From assembly GCF_001708505.1 (NCBI RefSeq), contig NZ_CP015992.1, positions 3,472,001 to 3,536,000 of the forward strand: a stretch of 64,000 bases of DNA. Direction: 5' to 3'. Both the position numbers and the translations under genes were made by a program. Under the pieces are notes generated by a model. That model saw only the letters and a program-made list of their open reading frames with translations. It ran no database searches and was not told where the DNA came from. Positions 1-8,078 of the stretch are shown here, one piece after another (positions within the stretch are counted from its first letter, which is position 1; every line of letters starts with the position of its first letter). This stretch comes from Pseudomonas sp. TCU-HL1. Lineage in GTDB: Bacteria; Pseudomonadota; Gammaproteobacteria; Pseudomonadales; Pseudomonadaceae.

Positions 1-2
1 AA

Positions 3-113
3 GCACGCTACGCCCTCTACAACGGCAGCACCCTGCTCGCCGCCTGGAACAGCGCGCCACCCACAGGCGTAGACCTGGAAACTCCGCACCCAGGGCCAAT
101 CCGTGTCCAGTAA
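3..113 (+). CDS. Phage tail completion protein R, C-terminal end (partial)
   Basis: An open frame enters from the left edge and ends at TAA 111-113, giving the last 36 residues of a protein. It overlaps the GTG start of the next gene by 11 bases. In P2-type phages the gene directly before S is R, the tail completion protein, and position is the main argument for the call. The visible tail is too short for firm family recognition, so another small structural protein is possible. Confidence 0.5.
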   Translation, partial: ARYALYNGSTLLAAWNSAPPTGVDLETPHPGPIRVQ

Positions 114-558
114 CCTCCAGGCCCTGGAAGACTGGGCCGGCACCCTCCTGGTCAAACTAGGCCCCACCGAGCGCCGGCGCCTCACCCAAACCATCGCCCG
201 CGACCTGCGCCGCAGCCAGCAGCAACGCATCGCCAGCCAGCGCAACCCGGACGGCAGCGCCTACGCCCCGCGCAAACCCCGCAAGCTGCGCAGCAAGGCC
301 GGCCGTATCCGCCGCAAGATGTTCAGCAAGCTGCGCACCGCCCGGCACCTCAAGCTGCAGAGCACCGCCGAGCGCATCGCTATTGGCTTCCTCGGCCGCA
401 CCGCGCGCCTCGCCCGCATCCACCAGTACGGTTTGCGCGACCGCCCCGGCCGGCGAGCGCCGGAGGTGCAGTACAGCCAAAGGGAATTGTTGGGGTTCAG
501 TGAGGCGGACCTGGAGCACATCAGGACCAAGTTGCTGGAGCACCTGGTGGCGCACTGA
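103..558 (+). CDS. S: Phage tail completion / virion morphogenesis protein S
   Basis: This 151-residue basic protein starts at GTG. It matches the P2 gpS / phage virion morphogenesis family in length (P2 S is about 150 residues), in its arginine- and lysine-rich centre (about residues 45-80) and in the C-terminal IHQYGL motif near residue 106. gpS acts with gpR at the tail tip during stable head-to-tail joining in the cytoplasm of the lysing cell. It is coupled to the preceding frame by an 11-base overlap. The run of tail genes is then broken by 4.8 kb of regulatory RNA and cargo before gene V at 5341. Confidence 0.85.
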   Translation: MSSNLQALEDWAGTLLVKLGPTERRRLTQTIARDLRRSQQQRIASQRNPDGSAYAPRKPRKLRSKAGRIRRKMFSKLRTARHLKLQSTAERIAIGFLGRTARLARIHQYGLRDRPGRRAPEVQYSQRELLGFSEADLEHIRTKLLEHLVAH

Positions 559-704
559 GGCATCGGCCTACAGGCCGCTCAGCCCTTCGGAAATTTCAAC
601 AACGAACTCAGGTTGCTAGCCTTCGCGGGTCGCTCGTACGGTGCCGCCAATGCTGTTACGGCAGCAGACTGGGCTTGGCGGCCCGGTGCATCTCTGGCGG
701 ACAC

Positions 705-727
705 AACCGCCGCTTCGGCGGTTTTTT
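705..727 (+). terminator. Rho-independent terminator after gene S
   Basis: A 7-bp perfect stem (705-711 with 717-723) and 5-base loop are followed by a run of T. It sits about 150 bases after S and should end or weaken the upstream tail transcript before the structured leader at 731-885. The rest of 559-704 holds no recognisable gene. Confidence 0.75.
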
Positions 728-730
728 GTG

Positions 731-830
731 CCCGAGGCATTGCTACGTTCACGATGGACGAGCCGTGCGCGGGGGGCTTCCCGGCCCCGCCAGCCCAGAG
801 ACTGGTCCGCCAACCCGCACGGCTCTGTCC
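731..830 (+). ncRNA. Putative C4-like antisense RNA leader
   Basis: The segment folds into a long hairpin: 756-769 pairs with 816-830 (14 bp, one bulged T at 826). Inside the enclosed region, 795-808 (CCAGAGACTGGTCC) is nearly complementary to 862-876 (GGACCAACTCTCTGG), which abuts the ribosome-binding site (GGAG 875-878) of the gene at 886. A short structured RNA from the same leader that pairs over the downstream gene's start region is how C4 antisense RNA of phages P1/P7 silences ant. The structure and complementarity are read directly. The C4 family assignment is inferred from them. Confidence 0.55.
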
Positions 831-885
831 TCCACTCGTGGCAGAAGTGGTGGACGGCCAAGGACCAACTCTCTGGAGAACCACC

Positions 886-1203
886 ATGGCAGTGAACGCC
901 CTCGATCGACTTCGCGATCTTCTCGCCCACTTCAATCTGCTGCGCGGCGCAGACAGTGCCCTGCTCAAGGCCAACAACTTCGATACCAAGCTGAACGACA
1001 TGGGGCACTTGCTCGATGAACTGGAAGGCCTACGCGATACCTACTTCAACCTCACCAGCATCGACGGCGCCCTGGAAATGCTCCTGGAACTCCTCCGCGC
1101 CGCCCACGCCGAACGCCTCTACGGCGACCACCTCCACTGCCTGATGGAACCGCTGCGCGGGAAGCTGTATCGGGCGTTGAATGAGATGGAGGGGATTATC
1201 TAA
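886..1203 (+). CDS. Small helical phage protein under predicted antisense-RNA control
   Basis: This 105-residue protein was not assigned to a family with certainty. It is leucine-rich and probably all-helical, with acidic and arginine-rich faces and no signal peptide or metal motif. The ATG at 886 is chosen because GGAG sits 8 bases upstream and composition changes there, although the frame is open from 613. The preceding leader carries a C4-like RNA whose loop could cover this ribosome-binding site, so the product may be an antirepressor-like or otherwise toxic phage protein kept silent in the lysogen. That role is inference from context. Confidence 0.6.
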   Translation: MAVNALDRLRDLLAHFNLLRGADSALLKANNFDTKLNDMGHLLDELEGLRDTYFNLTSIDGALEMLLELLRAAHAERLYGDHLHCLMEPLRGKLYRALNEMEGII

Positions 1204-1210
1204 AACGCAG

Positions 1211-1247
1211 CACCTCAGTTATCACCGCTCAGGTGATAACTGAGGTG
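1211..1247. terminator. Perfect 16-bp inverted repeat at cargo boundary
   Basis: Arms 1211-1226 and 1232-1247 are exact reverse complements around a 5-base loop. The repeat lies 8 bases after the stop at 1203, and AT-rich accessory DNA begins just beyond it. No T-run follows on the plus strand, so it may be a weak terminator for both the phage gene and the converging protease operon, or a boundary scar of the inserted cargo. Confidence 0.5.
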
Positions 1248-1375
1248 ACCGAATATGAAAAACTCTCTATCCCGTGTGTGCTTCTGACATACCGAGAGAG
1301 GAGTTCTACAAACGCACGCAAATAAACTTACTCAAAAACCTAATCCAATCCTACTCAACGGACTGAAAAAGTTTT

Positions 1376-3400
1376 TCATCGAAGCTCGTCAATAGGCGTA
1401 CGAGCAACAAAATTCCGCACACTTTCAACCGGCCATACTTTCTCAAGCGGCGCCCCTAATTCTATAACTTCTCCAGTCGATGAAATTTCATGCGTAGCAG
1501 AAAATGAAATTCCAGCCTGCCCTTCATCCACAACCAAGCACGGCGGCTGTATCCTCCCGATTCCCATTCCGCCAAAGAAATAGCTCTTCCCCTCAGTCCG
1601 TTTAATAGAAAACATATCTTCGACTTTCTTTCGAGCTTTACCATGAGCAACCAGACAGGTAACAGGGGGCATATTTATTATTTCACCCAAAAGAGATCGA
1701 ATCGAATCACCCTCCTGGACATCCAGATAGTCTTTAAACAAAAACAATGAGCGCACGGGATTAGCTGAAACCTCATATACAGTTTTTCCCCTTTCACTTT
1801 CAGGCAGTAAGTCGCCACTAGATATGGCTCTATTCTTGAGAGTAATCGCCTTTGCGTTAATGGCGAGCGACAACTGCAAAGCCGCCTCATTTGTTACAGA
1901 AGGAGTTGCCTGGGAAGTTCCACTCATCGCAACAATTTCGTTAGAATTGGATATCCAAGACTTAACTTCACAGCCAGGAGCGGCCATATCAACTGCATTT
2001 TGCCCAACGTTACTAAACTTTGTAAGTCTGTGATTTCCATCTATAGCAGCAACGGTAATTACGTTTGGAATACCTGCCCCACCCAGCGCCGCGGGGATGA
2101 TAGCCTTGTCTACCACATCTTTACCTCCATCATTGCCTGCCGCCACAACAAACAATGTATTTTCGGCAAGAGCAAACAGATTTTGGTAATTACTTCTCAC
2201 ATTGCGATCCAATAATCCATCATGCGTAATTGACAGATTTACTACCCTATAGCGATTATCATCACGCAACTGCGCAAGCAATAGCTCATGAGACCCCTTA
2301 ATCAAGTTCCTGGCCCCAACACCAATATTCAAGATCGCAACAGATGCCCATGGCTCTGACCCCATTCTATCAAAGTATGGCTCTAGACCTGGACCACCGA
2401 GCGCAATACCAACAACATGAGTCCCATGCCCACTCTCTAAATCCGGCTTAAGGCCATAACTATAATTAATTGGCTGAAGAACCCTATCGAGCTTAATCAC
2501 CTGAGCCAAAGTGTAATCAGAATCTGCCTTGAAATATTTACGACGAAATGGACTGCCATCGAATGCCTTCGCTGCAGGCGTATTGGAAAGTGCGCCGAAA
2601 AAACCATTGTCAACGATCGCGAGATTTGCTCGCCCACCTGCAACATTGATTTCTTCGTCCTGCGCAAGCTCTTTAGAAAATCTGTAAGCTTCATAGACAG
2701 CTTTGGCATTCATGGGCTCAGATGGAGTATCACAATCGTCGCTGGCTGCTATCTCTCCAGTCGACATCCCCATCACTATCTCCCCTTCAACACTGCGAGC
2801 CTCACGTACAGTCAAACCCTGGGGGTCAATTCGGCGAAACTCCTCAATCAGCGCTTCACTACCGGGTCGCATAGCCAATGAAACTGGCAGTGACACTGCA
2901 GGGATTGGGAGTTTTTTGCCAGGTGTCAATTTATTGAGATCTTCAATAGGTGTTCCAAAAAACTCGACCAGTTCCGATTGGGTGCCTCCGCCACCAGTCT
3001 TCATTCGATATAAATCATAGGCAGTATCACCACTGCGCACCGTAACCTGGGGAGCATTGAACGGCTTAAAGTAATATAGGCATGCCGGAAGCGGTATCAC
3101 ACCCTTCTCAAGAGGACCATCAAGACCAGATGCCTTGAATTCAGGCTTATCTTTTATTAACTCAATATAGGAGTCTGTCACGCCACCACATTGACGAACA
3201 ATTAATTCCCTAAGAGTGACGCCTGATGCAACTGGAACGGTAACGGGCTGTGCGATTTTATCTATCAACTGCGCAACCTCTGGAGAGGGTTCACTGACAG
3301 CCCGAACCGTCAGTATTCTCTCATCATTTCCAGAGAAAGCCATGCCACAACCAAAAGTCAATATGATCCCCATTTCAATACGACGATCTAGAATCTGCAT
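1376..3400 (-). CDS. Subtilisin-like (S8) serine protease with N-terminal LysM-like segment
   Basis: This 674-residue protein has the full subtilase catalytic set: Asp264 in AIVDNG, His325 in SGHGTHVVG, the oxyanion Asn423 in AAGND and Ser496 in SGTSQATP. Residues about 118-167 (SGDT to PGKKLPIP) resemble a LysM peptidoglycan-binding repeat. A short hydrophobic stretch at residues 10-23 could be a weak signal peptide. The roughly 170 residues after the catalytic domain are unassigned. The start overlaps the end of the trypsin-like gene by 13 bases, so the two proteases are made together. The GC content is clearly lower than in the tail genes, marking acquired cargo. Substrates are unknown. 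The trypsin-like partner may activate it, but that is inference. Confidence 0.85.
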   Translation of the reverse strand: MQILDRRIEMGIILTFGCGMAFSGNDERILTVRAVSEPSPEVAQLIDKIAQPVTVPVASGVTLRELIVRQCGGVTDSYIELIKDKPEFKASGLDGPLEKGVIPLPACLYYFKPFNAPQVTVRSGDTAYDLYRMKTGGGGTQSELVEFFGTPIEDLNKLTPGKKLPIPAVSLPVSLAMRPGSEALIEEFRRIDPQGLTVREARSVEGEIVMGMSTGEIAASDDCDTPSEPMNAKAVYEAYRFSKELAQDEEINVAGGRANLAIVDNGFFGALSNTPAAKAFDGSPFRRKYFKADSDYTLAQVIKLDRVLQPINYSYGLKPDLESGHGTHVVGIALGGPGLEPYFDRMGSEPWASVAILNIGVGARNLIKGSHELLLAQLRDDNRYRVVNLSITHDGLLDRNVRSNYQNLFALAENTLFVVAAGNDGGKDVVDKAIIPAALGGAGIPNVITVAAIDGNHRLTKFSNVGQNAVDMAAPGCEVKSWISNSNEIVAMSGTSQATPSVTNEAALQLSLAINAKAITLKNRAISSGDLLPESERGKTVYEVSANPVRSLFLFKDYLDVQEGDSIRSLLGEIINMPPVTCLVAHGKARKKVEDMFSIKRTEGKSYFFGGMGIGRIQPPCLVVDEGQAGISFSATHEISSTGEVIELGAPLEKVWPVESVRNFVARTPIDELR

Positions 3401-4368
3401 TGCTTTTCCCCGGCCGCCAGATTAATTCCACACGCCTCTGGCCTAAATCTTTCATTTTTTGACAACCAATCTTTCGCCCACGAGCGGAAAGTAGAGGTTC
3501 CAGTGGCCGAAATGCGCGAAATAAACAGGCCCTCAACTGCAGCTATACTTGAATTCACGCCTCGAATTCTTCGATTATTGTCTGCGTCCTGCGCTGTGAT
3601 GCCGGACAATAAAGGGCCACCAGAGTCCCCAGGGCACAATGCTGGCTCAACACCTGCAATTGACTTGATCGTTACGTAGGAGGGTCTCCCTGGCGACGAC
3701 CCTGCCGGCTTATCAATGACCCCGCTACCTATCCTAAGATGACCATCCCATTCGCCTGCCTTAGGCATTCCATTCACGACTCTCAAATCTTTACAACCAT
3801 ATCCAGTCATTACCACGTTACTGCCGCGAACCAGCGCTCCTTCAGAATCTACCACCTCATACTTCATCGTTCTCAGCTGCTGAGGACGCTGCCCCCCATC
3901 ATCCACAATACACAGCGCAAAATCTTCACTACTACGAGGAGAAAGCCCCATCAGAGGCTCTTTAGAGTAGTCAGGGTGCATGTCGCAATACATCTTCAGA
4001 GTACGGTTTCCAATCCTCAAGGAAGCGAGTAAAGGCTTACCATTCACAACTTGTGGATCAACACAATGCGCGGCGGTTAAAACCACATTTGGCCCAATCA
4101 GGGAGGCCGTGCAACTAGATAACCGCCCCCCTCGATCTTGACTTGAGAATCTTGCAATTATGAGAGCAGGCCAGTCTGCCGCCCTGACCACAACGCCATT
4201 TGCAAGCTGGACCTCAGACTGAGCAAGCACTTCCGACGCAAGCTCAAACTCTACAGGTGAGACCGAGTTTTGCTGCTCTTCGGCCGAGGCATTCCCAATG
4301 AATACTCCAAACAGCGAAACTGCAAAAACCATAGAGTTTTGATTAATTTTCCTACAGATCTTCATCAC
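3388..4368 (-). CDS. Secreted trypsin-like (S1) serine protease
   Basis: This 326-residue protein opens with a clear Sec signal peptide: a positive start, a hydrophobic core at about 13-25, and a likely cut after NASA at residue 29. The chymotrypsin-fold triad is His101 in TAAHC, Asp149 in EDFAL and Ser249 in GDSGGP, so it should be an active periplasmic or exported endopeptidase. It is the first gene of a two-gene minus-strand operon with the subtilase at 1376. It faces away from the lipoprotein at 4530 across a 161-base AT-rich gap (4369-4529) that probably holds divergent promoters. Secreted proteases are not tail components, so this is prophage cargo. Confidence 0.88.
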   Translation of the reverse strand: MMKICRKINQNSMVFAVSLFGVFIGNASAEEQQNSVSPVEFELASEVLAQSEVQLANGVVVRAADWPALIIARFSSQDRGGRLSSCTASLIGPNVVLTAAHCVDPQVVNGKPLLASLRIGNRTLKMYCDMHPDYSKEPLMGLSPRSSEDFALCIVDDGGQRPQQLRTMKYEVVDSEGALVRGSNVVMTGYGCKDLRVVNGMPKAGEWDGHLRIGSGVIDKPAGSSPGRPSYVTIKSIAGVEPALCPGDSGGPLLSGITAQDADNNRRIRGVNSSIAAVEGLFISRISATGTSTFRSWAKDWLSKNERFRPEACGINLAAGEKQCRF

Positions 4369-4529
4369 TCTGTTTCCATGGAATAATTAATATTGACTTT
4401 CAGTCATTCCTAAACTGCAAGGCATCGACCGACCAACCCACGCTCCGCGTTCGACGGGCAGATTTCACTATAGCTGCTACCATCACGATGATGGCAGCGT
4501 GTCCTCACTTTTCAGCTAAGGATTAGCCT

Positions 4530-5264
4530 ATGAAAAAGTATCTATTGACCTCCTTGGGATTGCTGCTAGCGTTAAGCGGTTGCGCCACGGTAAATGAGAG
4601 CTGGGCCCCCTTTCCGACGAAAGACGAGTTGATCTCGTTCAATGATCAATGGGCGATAGCCACGAAGGCTGGTAACCGCAGCGTATTCGATCTACAGCGA
4701 GAACTTGGGAAGTACCGCGATAGGATTTATATGCAGGCGCTGGAGCGCAGTAAACTCAATTGGGAATCAACCGGAGCGACCACGTATGGTGGATTGGCAG
4801 CGGTCGTTGGCGGACTCGCAGACCAGACGGGACTCATGAACTCTGGGGCAGGCTTGGCTGCACTCGGGCTTACAAACTCGACCCGGTACAGATTCTCCGA
4901 ACAAACGCAGATCTATGTGACCGCATTAAAAAAGCTATCGTGCATACAAGGAAAGGTTAATGCCATGGATGACCTTACGCTTTCCTTAGCCAAACGCTCG
5001 AGCGATCCGGCTGCGCAAAGTGCGGCAAATCACTTCATAGATAAGGTGACAACGAGTGTGGACGCTGTTCGTGCTGAATATACGAATGCGTTGCTCGGGA
5101 TGGCTCCAGTCGTCTCGTCAAACGAAGAGCTGAAGGCCATAGCTCGTCAATATCTTCAAACCACTGTCGCAGTCGCTGCAGCGGATGATCCTGAACAGAA
5201 AATGTACGACAAAGCGGGTGAGACAACTATTGAATTGGTCGTTGGGGTTCAGAGTTGCACTTGA
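4530..5264 (+). CDS. Predicted outer-membrane or periplasmic lipoprotein, unknown function
   Basis: This 244-residue protein has a textbook lipoprotein signal: MKKY, a hydrophobic core, then the lipobox LSGC with the acylated cysteine at position 18. The rest is mostly helical with an alanine- and glycine-rich stretch around residues 80-110. No enzymatic motif was recognised. An AAGG-type ribosome-binding site sits 9 bases before the ATG. It is divergent from the protease pair and may belong to the same cargo unit, for example as an anchor, inhibitor or substrate of the proteases. That link rests only on adjacency. Confidence 0.7.
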   Translation: MKKYLLTSLGLLLALSGCATVNESWAPFPTKDELISFNDQWAIATKAGNRSVFDLQRELGKYRDRIYMQALERSKLNWESTGATTYGGLAAVVGGLADQTGLMNSGAGLAALGLTNSTRYRFSEQTQIYVTALKKLSCIQGKVNAMDDLTLSLAKRSSDPAAQSAANHFIDKVTTSVDAVRAEYTNALLGMAPVVSSNEELKAIARQYLQTTVAVAAADDPEQKMYDKAGETTIELVVGVQSCT

Positions 5265-5340
5265 GCCTTGGACCTTGTAGTCACCTGCACTACAGATTGA
5301 ATCCCATGCAGCCCGCGCAAGCCCTCGCCACCATCGGCGC

Positions 5341-5907
5341 ATGGACAGCCTCGCCGAACTCACCCGCCGCCTCGATAACCTGATCCGCCTCGGCACCATT
5401 GCCGAGGTGGACCATGCCGCCGCCCGTTGCCGGGTGAAGAGCGGCCGTCTGCTCACCACCTGGTTGCCCTGGGTCGCCCTGCGCGCCGGCGCCACGCTGG
5501 ACTGGAACCCGCCCACCGAGGGCGAGCAGTGCGTGCTGTTCAGCCCCAGCGGTGAAACCACCCAGGCCCTGGTGCTGGTTGGCCTCTACAGCGAAGCCAA
5601 CCCAGCCCCGGAGCAGAACGCCAACCTGCACCGTCGCGAGTACCCGGACGGCGCCATCATCGACTACGACCACGCCAGCCACGCCCTCGCTGCCACCCTG
5701 CCGGGCGGCGCCACGGTCGTGCTGGAAGCCTCCGGCGGCGTGACCATCGAGGGCGATGTGACGGTGAACGGTCTGCTCAAGGTGTCCGGCGATGCGGAAA
5801 TCGACGGTACCGCCACGGCCGCCGTGGACGTGATTGCCGCCGACAAGAGCTTGGTCAAGCACGTGCACCAGGGCAACCTCGGCGCGCCCACGAGCCCGCC
5901 GCTATGA
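5341..5907 (+). CDS. V: Phage baseplate assembly protein V (spike)
   Basis: This 188-residue protein matches P2 gpV, the trimeric baseplate spike that pierces the outer membrane. Residues 1-80 form the OB-fold part, with the family's SGET-like turn and PDGA at about 102-105. Residues about 110-165 are a valine- and glycine-rich beta-prism, and the C-terminus carries the metal-binding pattern HVHQGNLG. No convincing ribosome-binding site precedes the ATG and no earlier in-frame start exists. The cargo insertion just upstream may have removed the native leader. It overlaps W by 4 bases. Confidence 0.88.
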   Translation: MDSLAELTRRLDNLIRLGTIAEVDHAAARCRVKSGRLLTTWLPWVALRAGATLDWNPPTEGEQCVLFSPSGETTQALVLVGLYSEANPAPEQNANLHRREYPDGAIIDYDHASHALAATLPGGATVVLEASGGVTIEGDVTVNGLLKVSGDAEIDGTATAAVDVIAADKSLVKHVHQGNLGAPTSPPL

Positions 5908-6248
5908 ACCGGCACACCGGCAACGCCCTGGACGAGCTGGGTCACCTGCGCCAGTCCATCGAAGACATTCTCACCACGCCTGTTGGCTCACGCGTGATGC
6001 GCCGCAAATACGGCAGCCAGCTCTTCGAGCTGATCGACCAGCCGCTGAACGACCACACCCGCCTGCGCGCCTACGCCGCCACCGCCCTGGCGTTGATGCG
6101 CTGGGAGCCGCGTGTGCGGCTGACCCGTGTGCAGTTGCTGGCTGGAGCCAAACCCGGCACCGCCACGCTCATCCTGGAAGGTACCCGCAGCAGCAGCGAC
6201 GAAACGCTCAACCTGCAGGTGCCGCTGAAGCTGGGCGCCGCCGTATGA
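5904..6248 (+). CDS. W: Phage baseplate wedge protein W (gp25-like)
   Basis: The 114 residues match P2 gpW and the GPW/gp25 family in length and pattern. An N-terminal helix runs into SIEDILTTPVGSR (residues 14-26) and MRRKYGSQLFELID, the part that triggers sheath contraction in T4 gp25-type wedges. Start and stop overlap V and J by 4 bases each, showing strict translational coupling in the order V-W-J-I. Confidence 0.9.
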   Translation: MNRHTGNALDELGHLRQSIEDILTTPVGSRVMRRKYGSQLFELIDQPLNDHTRLRAYAATALALMRWEPRVRLTRVQLLAGAKPGTATLILEGTRSSSDETLNLQVPLKLGAAV

Positions 6249-7249
6249 CCATCGACCTCACCCAGCTGCCAGCCCCGGCCGTCATCGAGCCCCTGGACTA
6301 CGAGCAGATCCTCACCGCGCGCAAGCAACGCCTGATCGCCCTCTACCCGGCCGAGCAACAGCATGAGGTGGCCAGCCAACTGGAGCTGGACTCCGACCCT
6401 CGGGTGAAGCTGCTGCAGGAAAGCAGCTATCGCGAGCTGATCCTGCGCGAGCGTATCAACGCAGGCGTGCGCGCCGTACTGCTGGCCTATTCCAGCGGCA
6501 GCGATCTGGAGAATCTGGCCGCGTTCTATGGCGTGCGCCGCCTACTGATCACCCCCGAGAACACCGCCACCACGCCGCCTACTCCAGCCGTATGGGAAGC
6601 GGACACCAGCCTGCGCTCGCGCACCCAGTTGGCCATGGAGGGCTTCTCCACTGCCGGCCCGGCCGGCGCCTACCGCTTCCACGCCCTGTCGGCCGACGGC
6701 GCGGTCAAGGACGTGGCAGTGGACGCCCCGCGCTTCGCCCGCGCCAGCCTCAGCCCGGAGCTGAAGACACAGTTGCCGGCCTCAGCCATCGTCCTGGTGG
6801 CCGCCCATGACGCCGCACTGTCCGAGCCGCACCCCGGCGACGTGGCCATCACCGTCCTGAGCCGCGACGGCGACGGCACCCCGAGCCCCGAGCTGCTGGC
6901 CAGGGTCGATGCCGCGCTGAATGCTGAAGACGTGCGCCCGCTCACCGACCGCCCCCGCGTCCTAGCCGCCGAGGTACGCCCCTACCAGGTCCGCGCCACG
7001 CTCATCATGTACCCCGGCCCTTCCGCCCAGCCCGTGCGCGAGGCCGCGGAAGCCGCCGTCCGGCGCTACACCCGCGACATGCACCGCCTGGGATACGACG
7101 TGACCGCTTCCGGCCTCTATGCCGCCCTGCACCAGCCTGGCGTGCAGCGGGTCATCCTGCATGGCTGGCAAGACATCGTCTGCAGCTATCGTCAGGCCGC
7201 GTGGTGCACCGGCATCAGCCTCGACACAGGAGCGCAGACCGATGTCTGA
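6245..7249 (+). CDS. J: Phage baseplate assembly protein J
   Basis: A 334-residue member of the P2 gpJ / baseplate J family, which builds the outer wedge of the baseplate. The pattern of an N-terminal EQIL/TARKQRL helix, LRERINAGVRAVLLAYSSG near residues 60-80 and a conserved YRFHALSADGAVKDV segment near 140-155 fits the family. The ATG at 6245 is chosen because it forms an ATGA overlap with W. The frame is open further upstream, but that would lie inside W. Its end overlaps I by 8 bases. Confidence 0.9.
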   Translation: MTIDLTQLPAPAVIEPLDYEQILTARKQRLIALYPAEQQHEVASQLELDSDPRVKLLQESSYRELILRERINAGVRAVLLAYSSGSDLENLAAFYGVRRLLITPENTATTPPTPAVWEADTSLRSRTQLAMEGFSTAGPAGAYRFHALSADGAVKDVAVDAPRFARASLSPELKTQLPASAIVLVAAHDAALSEPHPGDVAITVLSRDGDGTPSPELLARVDAALNAEDVRPLTDRPRVLAAEVRPYQVRATLIMYPGPSAQPVREAAEAAVRRYTRDMHRLGYDVTASGLYAALHQPGVQRVILHGWQDIVCSYRQAAWCTGISLDTGAQTDV

Positions 7250-8078
7250 GCTACTGCCAGTCAACGCTACCGACCTGGAACGCCAGCTCGCCGAAGCTAC
7301 CCGCCTGGATCTGCCCGTGCCGCTGCGTCAGTTGTGGAACCCTCACACCTGCCCGGCCAATCTGCTGCCCTGGCTGGCCTGGCAGCTGCACGTCGACAGC
7401 TGGCACGACGACTGGCCCGAGTCGGTCCGGCGCGAGGTCATTGCCAACGCGGTGGAGGTTCACCGCAAGAAGGGCACGCTTGGTTCCGTACGCCGGCTGC
7501 TGGGCTCCGTCGGCGCCCATGCCGAAATCCGCGAGTGGCCCGCCCACCAGGGCGCCCCGCACACCTTCGAGATCGACATCTTCGCCGAGCGCCTGCAATA
7601 CGACGCCGACACCCCGCTGCTGGGCCCTGCCATGACCCCGCGCATGCAGGCGCTGATCAACGACGCCAAGCCGGCCCGCAGCAGCTACACCCTCAGCGTC
7701 GGTGCCCGCTACCTGGCACCGCTCGCCACCGGCGGCGCCCTGCAGCGTCCCGGCCTGCTCACCCTCCTCGAGGGCGGTCAGCCACTGGAACACGGCGCGC
7801 AAGCCGACCCGGCACTGGCCCTGGGTGGCGCACTCGGCCGCCCCGCCACCTTCAACACCGTCAGCGCCACGCAACACCCGCATCGCGCCCTGGCCGGAAC
7901 CGCCCAGTGGCACTACCTCGCCGCGCTGGAGCGCCCGGCCCTGCTGGTCACCCCTGCCGGCCAGCAAGCACTGAGCCTGCGCAGCGCCACCCACACCTCC
8001 CCCGCGCTGGCCGGCTCACTCAACCGGCCAACGCTGCTTTGCAGCGTGCAGTTCGTACAGAAAAGGAACTCACCATGA
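7242..8078 (+). CDS. I: Phage tail protein I with C-terminal extension
   Basis: Residues 1-150 match P2 gpI, a baseplate and fibre-attachment protein (LLPWLAWQLHVDSWHDDWPE near residues 40-60 is typical). Family members are usually about 180-200 residues. This one has 278, and the extra C-terminal part from about residue 165 is a low-complexity run rich in Ala, Leu and Gly with recurring LGGALGRP/GGALQRPGLL units. The extension may form part of the fibre socket. The ATG at 7242 overlaps J by 8 bases, and the stop overlaps the fibre gene start. Confidence 0.85.
   Translation: MSELLPVNATDLERQLAEATRLDLPVPLRQLWNPHTCPANLLPWLAWQLHVDSWHDDWPESVRREVIANAVEVHRKKGTLGSVRRLLGSVGAHAEIREWPAHQGAPHTFEIDIFAERLQYDADTPLLGPAMTPRMQALINDAKPARSSYTLSVGARYLAPLATGGALQRPGLLTLLEGGQPLEHGAQADPALALGGALGRPATFNTVSATQHPHRALAGTAQWHYLAALERPALLVTPAGQQALSLRSATHTSPALAGSLNRPTLLCSVQFVQKRNSP

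Noticed and set aside
613..885. Upstream extension of the gene at 886
   Set aside because: It runs through a terminator and a structured leader; the ATG at 886 has a proper ribosome-binding site and composition changes there.
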